Under the pieces are notes generated by a model. It saw only the letters and a list, made by a program, of their open reading frames with translations, was not told where the DNA came from and did not search any database. DNA of 32,112 bases from GCA-2731375 sp046582635 (GTDB lineage Bacteria > Pseudomonadota > Alphaproteobacteria > GCA-2731375): contig JAYGEA010000037.1 in assembly GCA_046582635.1 (NCBI GenBank), positions 1 through 32,112 on the forward strand, in the 5' to 3' direction. Within the stretch, counting starts at the first letter, position 1. Every line of letters begins with the position of its first letter. Positions 24,485 through 31,797 of the stretch are shown here, one piece after another. Made by a program: the position numbers and the translations under genes.

Positions 24485-26430
24485 GCTGGCTCAAACGTTT
24501 CAGCGCGCGTTTCGACAAGCGCATTAACAAGCGCATCGCGGTGGTGGCAATCCACGATGTGGTCATGGCCATGCTGTCGTTCGAACTGGCGGTCTGGTTC
24601 CGTTATCAGACCTATGGCAAGCCTCAGGAGTTTTTCTTTCTGTGGCACGGCACGGCGATTTTCACCATTGTCTGTTTCTTGGTGTTCTGGCGCATGGGGC
24701 TGTATCGGGGGATTTGGCACTATGCCTCCCTCTCCGACGTTATCGCCATCGTCAAGGCGGTAACCCTGGCCATGCTGATTTTCCTGCCTGTGATGTTCGT
24801 CATGGACCGGCTGGCCAACTTCCCCCGCAGCGCGATGTTCCTGAACTGGCCCTTGCTGGTAGCGCTGTTGATGGCCTCGCGCCTGGTCTACCGCTTCTCC
24901 AAGGATGGCGATCTGCGCGCCGTGTTCGAACATACCGATGATGGCCGGGTGCCGGTGCTGCTGATCGGCGCCGGCGATGAGGCGGAGACCTTTATCCGCG
25001 GCCTGGCCCGGTACCGCCTGGCCCCTTATCGCGCGGTCGGCATCGTCGATCACAAGACAAGCCGCATTGGCCGGGATATTCGCGGCGTCACCGTCATGGG
25101 CGGCCTCGGCGAGGTCGCGGATATCGTCAATCGCCTGGCGGCCCAGGGGCGCAAGCCGCAGCGCATGATCATCACCTGGTCCAGGCTGGATGGCGCGGCC
25201 ATCGGCACGTTGCTGGAAGAGGCGGAGGCCCTGGGCCTGACCCTGTCCCGCATGCCGCGCCTGACGGAATTGCAAAGCGGCAAGAGGGCAAACCAGCTGG
25301 AACCGCAGCCGGTGGAGGTGGAGGACCTGCTGGGCCGGCCGCAACAGGTCCTGGACCGCGACGCCATGCGAACGCTGATCTCCGGCCGGCGGGTTTTAAT
25401 CACCGGGGCGGGCGGCACCATCGGTTCCGAACTGGCGCGGCAGATCGCGGCGTATGAGCCGGCCCATGTGGCCTTGCTGGACAACGGCGAACATGCCCTC
25501 TACCGCATCGATCTTGAATATGGCGAAAATTGGCCGGACCTCTCGCGCGCCGCCGTGCTGGGCGATGTCCGGGATCAGGACCGTCTGGCGGTGGTTTTCC
25601 AACGGCAGCGGCCCGATCTGGTGTTCCACGCCGCCGCCTTCAAACACGTGCCCATGGTGGAGGGCAACCCCAACGAGGGCGTTTTGACCAATGTCATGGG
25701 CACCGCCAACGTGGCCCGGGCCTGCCAGGCGGCGAATGTGTCCGTGATGGTGCAGATCTCCACCGACAAGGCGGTCAACCCCACCTCCGTCATGGGTGCC
25801 TCCAAACGCATTGCCGAGATGATTTGCCAGGGGCACAGCCTGACCGCGTCGCACTGCCGCTTCGTGACCGTGCGGTTCGGCAACGTGCTGGGCAGCACCG
25901 GGTCGGTGGTGCCCTTGTTTCAGAGGCAGTTGGCGCGCGGCGGTCCCTTGACGGTGACGGACGCGGAGGTCACCCGCTATTTCATGACCACGCGGGAGGC
26001 GGTGGAATTGATCCTCTCGGCCACCGCCCACCCACCCACGGGGGACGAGGGGGGCAAGATCTTTGTCCTGGACATGGGCCAGCCGGTGCGCATTCTGGAT
26101 CTGGCCCGGCAGATGATCCGCCTGGCCGGCCTGACGCCCGAAGTGGACATCCCCATCATCTTCACCGGCCTGCGGCCCGGCGAAAAGCTGTACGAGGAGC
26201 TGCTGCATGATGGCGAGGCGCCGGAGCCGACACCCATTGCCGGCGTAAATTTGGCGGCGCCACGCCTGATCGACCATGAAATGCTCAGCGCCCAGGTGGA
26301 TAAACTGGCCGCCGCCGCCGCCGCCCGGGATACCGAGCGGACCCTTGCACTGATTCGCCACCTCGTACCCGAAATGCTGGATGGACCCGCCCCCACCCCT
26401 GCAAAAACCGCCGCTGCGCCAGCGGAATAG
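24481..26430 (+). CDS. Membrane nucleotide-sugar 4,6-dehydratase (WbpM/CapD/FlaA1 type)
   Basis: A 649-residue protein of the large WbpM type. About four membrane helices lie in residues 20-150. A first Rossmann-like domain follows (VLLIGAGDEAETFIRGLARY, near 160). The catalytic SDR domain begins with VLITGAGGTIGSELA near 304, followed by HAAAFKHVPMVE and ISTDKAVNPTSVMGASKRIAE. As in WbpM, the usual YxxxK tyrosine is replaced by Met (MGASK). It likely converts UDP-GlcNAc to the 4-keto-6-deoxy sugar for surface glycan. The C-terminal region is Ala/Pro-rich. The GTG start overlaps the preceding stop codon by 4 bp. Confidence 0.92.
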   Translation: MSWLKRFSARFDKRINKRIAVVAIHDVVMAMLSFELAVWFRYQTYGKPQEFFFLWHGTAIFTIVCFLVFWRMGLYRGIWHYASLSDVIAIVKAVTLAMLIFLPVMFVMDRLANFPRSAMFLNWPLLVALLMASRLVYRFSKDGDLRAVFEHTDDGRVPVLLIGAGDEAETFIRGLARYRLAPYRAVGIVDHKTSRIGRDIRGVTVMGGLGEVADIVNRLAAQGRKPQRMIITWSRLDGAAIGTLLEEAEALGLTLSRMPRLTELQSGKRANQLEPQPVEVEDLLGRPQQVLDRDAMRTLISGRRVLITGAGGTIGSELARQIAAYEPAHVALLDNGEHALYRIDLEYGENWPDLSRAAVLGDVRDQDRLAVVFQRQRPDLVFHAAAFKHVPMVEGNPNEGVLTNVMGTANVARACQAANVSVMVQISTDKAVNPTSVMGASKRIAEMICQGHSLTASHCRFVTVRFGNVLGSTGSVVPLFQRQLARGGPLTVTDAEVTRYFMTTREAVELILSATAHPPTGDEGGKIFVLDMGQPVRILDLARQMIRLAGLTPEVDIPIIFTGLRPGEKLYEELLHDGEAPEPTPIAGVNLAAPRLIDHEMLSAQVDKLAAAAAARDTERTLALIRHLVPEMLDGPAPTPAKTAAAPAE

Positions 26431-26465
26431 CGTCTGCCCCTTTGGTGCCTTTGGCGACCGTGTTA

Positions 26466-26621
26466 TACCAACCGACAGAAATAGCGACCCATTGAGACGC
26501 ATTGTGGGCGTTTTCGGGTAGGAGCGTGCGCCGACGCGATGCGGGATATCGTCAAACCCTCTCTCCTACCCGAGGGAGCGCGGAGACGATCTCAATGGGT
26601 CGCTATTTCTGTCGGTTGGTA
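26466..26621. mobile_element. Palindromic MITE-like element, copy C (156 bp, short form)
   Basis: Has TACCAA/TTGGTA ends and TTA flanking direct repeats (26463-26465 and 26622-26624). The outer arms 26465-26497 and 26590-26622 are perfectly complementary over 33 bp and begin ATACCAACCGACAGAAATAG, clearly different from copies A and B beyond the first seven bases. Inside, CGGGTAGGAG (26515-26524) pairs with CTCCTACCCG (26563-26572), shared with the long copies, but the two inner arms of the long form are absent. It lies between the WbpM-type gene and purH and could act as a transcript end for the former. Confidence 0.85.
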
Positions 26622-26666
26622 TTATAGGGCGCGAATGGTTTGCAAATTTGAGTGGGAGTTGCCCCG

Positions 26667-28262
26667 GTGAATGATCTGGTTGTCGTAAAACGCGCCTTAA
26701 TCTCTGTATCCGACAAAAATGGTTTGGAGGATCTGGGCCGGGCCCTGGCCTCCCATGGGGTGGAGATCCTGTCCACGGGGGGCACCGCCCGGGCCCTGGC
26801 GGCGGCGGGCGTGGCGGTGAAGGAGGTCAGCGAACATACCGGCTTCCCCGAGATGATGGACGGCCGGGTCAAAACCCTGCACCCAAAGGTGCATGGCGGA
26901 TTGCTGGCCCTGCGCGATGACCCCGCGCACGCCAAAGCCATGGCCGAGCACGATATCGGCCCTATCGATCTGTTGGTGGTGAACCTCTACCCGTTCGAGG
27001 AGACCGTGGCCAAGGGTGCCGATTTCGCCACCTGTATTGAGAATATCGATATCGGCGGCCCGGCCATGATCCGCTCCGCCGCCAAGAACCATGCCTACGT
27101 GGCGGTCTTGACGGACCCGGACGACTATGCCCCGGTGATCGCCGCCATGGCGCAAGACAACGGCGCCACCAATGGCGAACTGCGCCAGGAACTGGCAGCC
27201 AAGGCCTATGCCCGCACCGCCAGCTATGACGGTGCCATTGCCACCTGGTTCGCCGAACAGCGCGGCGAAACCTTCCCCGAACGGCTGGTGGTCACCGCCA
27301 CCAAGCAGGCGGAGCTGCGTTATGGCGAGAACCCGCACCAGGGGGCGGCCTTCTACACCGCCGGCAGTGTTGCAGGCGGCCGCCCCGGCGTTGCCACGGC
27401 CCGGCAGTTGCAGGGCAAGGAACTCAGCTACAACAATCTGAACGATACCGACGCGGCCTTCGAGTTGGTGGGCGAGTTCGATCCGTCCCAGGCGGCGGTG
27501 GCCATTATAAAGCATGCCAACCCCTGCGGCGTCGCCCTCGGCACGGATCTGCTGGATGCCTACCAAAAGGCCCTGCGCTGCGACCCGGTCAGCGCCTTCG
27601 GCGGCATCATCGCCACCAACCGCCCCCTGGATGGCCCGGCGGCCGAGGCCATGGTGAAAATCATGACCGAGGTCATTATCGCGCCCGATGCGGATGACGC
27701 CGCCAAGTTGGCGATCGCCGGTAAAAAGAACCTGCGATTGTTGCTGACAGGCGGGTTGCCCGACCCCATGGCATCCGGCATGACACTCAAAAGTTTGGCT
27801 GGTGGCTATCTGTTGCAAACCCGTGACAGCGGCAGCATTACCGCTGGCGACCTGAAAGTCGTGACCAAACGCCAACCCAGTGCACGGGAGATTGCCGATC
27901 TGCTTCTGGCTTTCAAGATCTGCAAGCACGTCAAGTCCAACGCCATCATCTATGTCAAGGACGGCGCCACGGTGGGGATCGGCGCGGGCCAGATGAGCCG
28001 GGTGGACAGCGCCCGCATCGCCGCCCGCAAGTCAGAAGATGCGGCGATGGCCGACGGGCTGTCCGAATCGCTCGCCAAGGGGTCCGTCGTGGCCTCCGAC
28101 GCCTTCTTCCCCTTCGCCGACGGCCTGCTGGCGGCGGCGGAGGCCGGCGCCACGGCGGTGATCCAGCCCGGCGGCTCCATGCGCGACACGGAGGTCATCG
28201 CCGCCGCCGACGAGGCCGGCCTGGCCATGGTCCTGACCGGCATGCGCCATTTCCGCCATTAG
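26667..28262 (+). CDS. purH: Bifunctional AICAR transformylase/IMP cyclohydrolase
   Basis: A 531-residue PurH, which carries out the last two steps of IMP synthesis. The N-terminal cyclohydrolase (MGS-like) domain has ALISVSDKNGLEDLG, STGGTARAL and GRVKTLHPKVHGGLL. The C-terminal formyltransferase domain has RYGENPHQGAAFY, the catalytic Lys-His pair in IIKHANPCGVA (near residue 281), SAFGGIIATN and GAGQMSRVDSARIA. The GTG at 26667 is chosen because GGGAG lies 8 bases before it and the family's N-terminus starts there; a GTG 15 bases upstream is in frame. It is a single-gene unit following copy C. Confidence 0.95.
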   Translation: MNDLVVVKRALISVSDKNGLEDLGRALASHGVEILSTGGTARALAAAGVAVKEVSEHTGFPEMMDGRVKTLHPKVHGGLLALRDDPAHAKAMAEHDIGPIDLLVVNLYPFEETVAKGADFATCIENIDIGGPAMIRSAAKNHAYVAVLTDPDDYAPVIAAMAQDNGATNGELRQELAAKAYARTASYDGAIATWFAEQRGETFPERLVVTATKQAELRYGENPHQGAAFYTAGSVAGGRPGVATARQLQGKELSYNNLNDTDAAFELVGEFDPSQAAVAIIKHANPCGVALGTDLLDAYQKALRCDPVSAFGGIIATNRPLDGPAAEAMVKIMTEVIIAPDADDAAKLAIAGKKNLRLLLTGGLPDPMASGMTLKSLAGGYLLQTRDSGSITAGDLKVVTKRQPSAREIADLLLAFKICKHVKSNAIIYVKDGATVGIGAGQMSRVDSARIAARKSEDAAMADGLSESLAKGSVVASDAFFPFADGLLAAAEAGATAVIQPGGSMRDTEVIAAADEAGLAMVLTGMRHFRH

Positions 28263-28365
28263 TTCTCAAATCGCAATTCAATACGGTGACTAAATACAGT
28301 GACGGATTACTTATATAAACCACGGAAGAACATAACTTTATGAAATAAAATAGTTCATATAAGTA
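28263..28365. other. AT-rich spacer after purH
   Basis: A conspicuously AT-rich 103-bp gap between convergent genes. A 9-bp inverted repeat TACTTATAT/ATATAAGTA (28308-28316, 28355-28363) encloses a loop of about 38 bases. No GC-rich terminator stem is seen. Confidence 0.4.
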
Positions 28366-29796
28366 TTACGTCGCAGTATTAGGTATTTCGGCCCGCTCCT
28401 CGCGAACCGGCAGCATCAAGAGCAGGCCGACGATCAGGAAAACCAAAATCACCGCTATGCCGGTCCGCTGGCTGCCGGCCAGGCCGGTGACCAGCGCCAC
28501 CGCAAAGGGGGCGATAAACGCCGTGGCCTTGCCGCACAAGGCATACAGACCATAAAATTCACCAATCTTCTCCACCGGGGCCAGGCGCGACAGCATGGTG
28601 CGGGAGGCGGCCTGGGCCGGCCCGCCGAAGATGCCGATCATGATGCCGAAGACCAGAAACATCTGTTCCGCCAGGGTGGTGAACATGCCCTCCTCCGGCG
28701 CGGCCTGGGCATAGTGGATGAAGAATAAAATGGTATCGCGGCGATCCGCGCCGCCCAGGCCCTCGACCGTGATGGAGACAATGCCCGTGGTCGCCACGAT
28801 CAGCCCCATGACGGCCATGATAATGGTTTTCTTCGAGCCGATACGGTCATCCAGCCAACCGCCGACCACGGCGCCCACGGCGGCGAAGATGGTCAGGATG
28901 ATGCCGAATATGCCCAAATTGGTGGTGGTCCAGCCAAAACTGCCCGCCGCGTATATGCCGCCAAAAGCAAAGACCGCCGACAGACCGTCGAAATAGATCA
29001 TCCGCGCCACCAGGAACAACATGACGTTGCGATAGTGGCGCACCTCGCGCAAGGTTGCCATCAGTTGGCCCAGACCGTGGCGCGCCGCCTGGGCCTTGCC
29101 CATGCCGCTGGGCGGGGCATCGGGGGTGAACAGCAACAGCGGCAGGATGAATATAATCATCCAGATGGCGGAAAACGGCCCCACCATGCGGTCATGTTCA
29201 TGGGCCGCCTTATCCAGCCCGAACAAGGGCACCTCCGGCAGGCTGAAGCCGCCAAGGATAAAGCCCAGGGATATCAAGCCGCCCAGATAACCCAACGCCC
29301 AGGCCCGCCCCGATAGCCGGCCCAAATTCGCCTTGGCGGCCAGGCTGGGCAGCATGGCGTTGTTGAAGACCGTGGCGAATTCCGCGCCCAGGCTGGCCAA
29401 TACCACAAGGCCCAGGATCAGCAGCAGATCCTGGGAGCCCGCGTCCGGCAGAGCCAGCCACAGACCGGCGCAGGCCAGCACGCAAAGGGATTGAAATAAC
29501 ACGATCCACGGCTTGCGCGGGCCCGAGGCATCCGCCATGGCCCCCATCACCGGGCTTAACAAGGCGATGCACAGGCCGGCCACGGCCTGGCCATAGCCCC
29601 ATAATTCCTGACCCCGGATAGCATCGCCGACCACGTGGGAGGTGAAATAGGGGGCAAAGATAAAGGTCGTGACAAGGGTGAAATAGGGCTGATTGGCCCA
29701 ATCGAACAAGGCCCAGCTGAACTGGCCCAGGCGCGGCGCCGGGGCTTGGCCCGTGATGGTCGAGCCAGCATCGCCGTCAAGGTCCTGCGCCGCCAT
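28366..29796 (-). CDS. UMF1-family MFS transporter
   Basis: A 476-residue, about 12-helix membrane protein of the UMF1 (Atg22-like) branch of the major facilitators. The diagnostic start is FSWALFDWANQPYFTLVTTFIFAPYF. Other support is ADASGPRKPWI in the helix 2-3 loop, GYLGGLISLG, and IGIFGGPAQAASRTMLSRLAP in the second half. Fungal Atg22 exports amino acids from vacuoles, but the bacterial substrate is unknown. A GGGGGG stretch lies 6 bases before the ATG. It follows the LysR gene on the same strand with an 84-bp gap holding nothing recognisable. Confidence 0.88.
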   Translation of the reverse strand: MAAQDLDGDAGSTITGQAPAPRLGQFSWALFDWANQPYFTLVTTFIFAPYFTSHVVGDAIRGQELWGYGQAVAGLCIALLSPVMGAMADASGPRKPWIVLFQSLCVLACAGLWLALPDAGSQDLLLILGLVVLASLGAEFATVFNNAMLPSLAAKANLGRLSGRAWALGYLGGLISLGFILGGFSLPEVPLFGLDKAAHEHDRMVGPFSAIWMIIFILPLLLFTPDAPPSGMGKAQAARHGLGQLMATLREVRHYRNVMLFLVARMIYFDGLSAVFAFGGIYAAGSFGWTTTNLGIFGIILTIFAAVGAVVGGWLDDRIGSKKTIIMAVMGLIVATTGIVSITVEGLGGADRRDTILFFIHYAQAAPEEGMFTTLAEQMFLVFGIMIGIFGGPAQAASRTMLSRLAPVEKIGEFYGLYALCGKATAFIAPFAVALVTGLAGSQRTGIAVILVFLIVGLLLMLPVREERAEIPNTAT

Positions 29797-29880
29797 GTGA
29801 TACCCCCCAATTCACGCACGGCGTCACAATAGCGAATTTATGAGCCTTCTGAAACTGCTTCAATGGTCCCACCATCGCAG

Positions 29881-30762
29881 CTAGATCGCCGCCAAGCCGT
29901 GCGCCAGAAAGTCAAACACCCGGCGGACGCGGCGGGAGGTTTTCAGTTCGGCATGGGCGGCCAGCCAGACGGGCAAGCTTGGCAATTCCAATTCAGGCAG
30001 TATGCGCACCACTTTCGCCTCGCCATCGCCGATCAAGGTCTGGTTGAAGCCGATGCCCCAGCCCGCCACGACCAGATGCCAGGCGGCCACCTGATTGTCG
30101 GTGCGGAAGCTGAAGAATTGACGCTCAACCGCAACCCCGGCGGCGCGAAAGCCCTGGATGATCTGTTCGCCCCGGTCATAGCCCACGACCTCATGGTGCA
30201 GGATATCCGCCAGATTCTCCGGCACCCCGGCCCTGGCCAGATAGTCATGGGCGGCGTAGATGCCGATGGGCAGCTCCGCCACCTTGCGGGCGGTGACATC
30301 GGCCTGGGTTGGCTGATACATGCGCACGGCGATATCGGCGTCCCGGCGCAGCAGATTCTCGGTCCGGTCGGAGGCGACCAGCTCTATCTGGATTTCCGGC
30401 TCCAGTTGATGCAACTCCGCCAGAAGGTCGGGCAGAACATAGGTCGCGACAATCTCGGACGCGGTCAACCGGATGGTCCCGGCGATGGCCTCGGACCGCC
30501 CCTCGGCGGCCAGGGCGACCCGGTTGGCGGCGCGCCCCATGGGCCCGGCGTGATCCAGCAAATCAACGCCCGTCGGCGTCAAGGCAAGGCCGCCGGCCAT
30601 GCGATCAAACAGCCGCACCCCCAACGCCACTTCCAGGGCGGTAATATGCCGCCCCATGGTCGGCTGACTGCCACCGAGAGCACGGGCCGCGCCGGACAGG
30701 GACCCGTGCTCCACCACGGCAATAAAGCTTTGCAGATGCGTCCAATCGAGGCTTTCAGTCAT
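29881..30762 (-). CDS. LysR-type transcriptional regulator
   Basis: A 293-residue LysR protein. The winged helix-turn-helix occupies about residues 7-66 (LQSFIAVVEHGSLSGAARAL, GGSQPTMGRHITALE, LGVRLFDR, LTPTG), and the effector-binding domain runs from about 90 to the end. It is divergently placed against the epimerase-like gene across a 108-bp AT-rich region, the classical layout for a regulator and its target. The inducer cannot be inferred. Only a weak ribosome site precedes the ATG, which is common for regulators of this type. Confidence 0.92.
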   Translation of the reverse strand: MTESLDWTHLQSFIAVVEHGSLSGAARALGGSQPTMGRHITALEVALGVRLFDRMAGGLALTPTGVDLLDHAGPMGRAANRVALAAEGRSEAIAGTIRLTASEIVATYVLPDLLAELHQLEPEIQIELVASDRTENLLRRDADIAVRMYQPTQADVTARKVAELPIGIYAAHDYLARAGVPENLADILHHEVVGYDRGEQIIQGFRAAGVAVERQFFSFRTDNQVAAWHLVVAGWGIGFNQTLIGDGEAKVVRILPELELPSLPVWLAAHAELKTSRRVRRVFDFLAHGLAAI

Positions 30763-30870
30763 AGGGATCTATCCATATTTGAATATCAATATGTCAAATT
30801 TCCACAATATACATTCAAATACAATTAAATTTGTTGGCTCCAAGGAAAACCAATCATGTGGAGAGCAAAG
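30763..30870. promoter_or_regulatory. AT-rich divergent control region with dyads
   Basis: Two dyads stand out: ATTTGA-N11-TCAAAT (30777-30782 and 30794-30799) and CAAAT-N8-ATTTG (30816-30820 and 30829-30833). They share the half-site ATTTG. Their position between a LysR gene and a divergent gene makes them candidate LysR operators, although the classical T-N11-A form is not exact. Confidence 0.5.
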
Positions 30871-31797
30871 ATGTCTGGTGAGGTTATTATCCTGGGCGGC
30901 AAGGGCCGGTTTGGCCGCGCGGCGATGGCGGCCTTTCAGCACGCCGGCTGGCGGGTGCGGGCACTGGTGCGTGGCGTGGCCGAAGACCCCCGGCACGTCA
31001 TCGGCGATGCCTTTGATGGCGATACGGTTATCAAGGCGGCGAAAGATTGCGACCTCATCGTCAATGCCCTGAACCCGCCCTACCCCCGCTGGCAACGGGA
31101 TCTGCCCCGCCTGACCCGCTCGGTGATCGCGGCGGCGCGGGCCACGGGCACCACCGTGATGCTGCCGGGCAATGTCTATAATTACGGCGCCGGGATGCCC
31201 GAAAAACTGCTCGAAAACACACCGCACCTCCCCACCACGCGCAAGGGCCGTCTACGGGCGAAGATGGAGGCGGCCCATGCTCAGGCGGACGGCGTGCGGA
31301 CAATCGTTCTGCGCGCCGGAGACTTCATTGAGCGGCAGGCGACCGGCAACTGGTTCGACAGCCAGATCAGCAAAAACCTGGCCAAGGGCAGCGTGATGTA
31401 TCCAGGCCCCCTGGACCGGGTGCACGCCTGGGCCTATCTGCCCGACATGGCCCGCGCCATGGCCGCCCTGGCCGGGAACCGCGATGATTTTGCCCGCTTC
31501 GAGGATTTCGGCTTCCCCGGTTACAGCCTGACCGGGCAAGCCCTGATCGATGCCATTGGCGCGGTTGCCGGGCGGGAGTTGGGCATCAAAAGCCTGCCGT
31601 GGCCCCTGCTCCGCCTCCTCGGCCTGGTCATGCCGCAGATGCGCGAGGTGGCGGAGATGGCCTATCTTTGGCACACCCCGCACGCCATCGACGGCACCAA
31701 GCTGGCCGCCGCTCTAAACGATGCACTTAACGATGCCTTGGGCGATCAGAAGATCATGTTACCTGGGGGATCGGTCACCCGAGCAGTTCAATTCTAG
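30871..31797 (+). CDS. NAD(P)-binding epimerase/reductase-like protein
   Basis: A 308-residue atypical or extended SDR. The dinucleotide motif is ILGGKGRFGRAA near residues 7-18, followed by VRALVRG. CDLIVNALNPPYPRWQ and VMLPGNVYNYG cover the central part, and a C-terminal hydrophobic stretch includes SLPWPLLRLLGLVMPQM. Substrate unknown; relatives are often annotated as nucleoside-diphosphate-sugar epimerases without biochemical support. ATG 30871 is chosen because GGAGAG is 6-8 bases before it; ATG 30856 is in frame but lacks a site. It is likely controlled by the divergent LysR gene. Its TAG overlaps the stop of the convergent TPR gene in a single CTAG. Confidence 0.8.
   Translation: MSGEVIILGGKGRFGRAAMAAFQHAGWRVRALVRGVAEDPRHVIGDAFDGDTVIKAAKDCDLIVNALNPPYPRWQRDLPRLTRSVIAAARATGTTVMLPGNVYNYGAGMPEKLLENTPHLPTTRKGRLRAKMEAAHAQADGVRTIVLRAGDFIERQATGNWFDSQISKNLAKGSVMYPGPLDRVHAWAYLPDMARAMAALAGNRDDFARFEDFGFPGYSLTGQALIDAIGAVAGRELGIKSLPWPLLRLLGLVMPQMREVAEMAYLWHTPHAIDGTKLAAALNDALNDALGDQKIMLPGGSVTRAVQF

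Noticed and set aside
20402..26621. Copies B and C plus the glycan genes as a composite transposon
   Set aside because: The two elements are of different subtypes with different arms, no transposase lies between them, and each has its own flanking direct repeat.
29863..30828. A 321-codon open frame on the plus strand opposite the LysR gene
   Set aside because: It is a shadow of the LysR gene: no family features, repetitive Gly/His/Gln-rich composition, and the minus strand shows a full helix-turn-helix protein.
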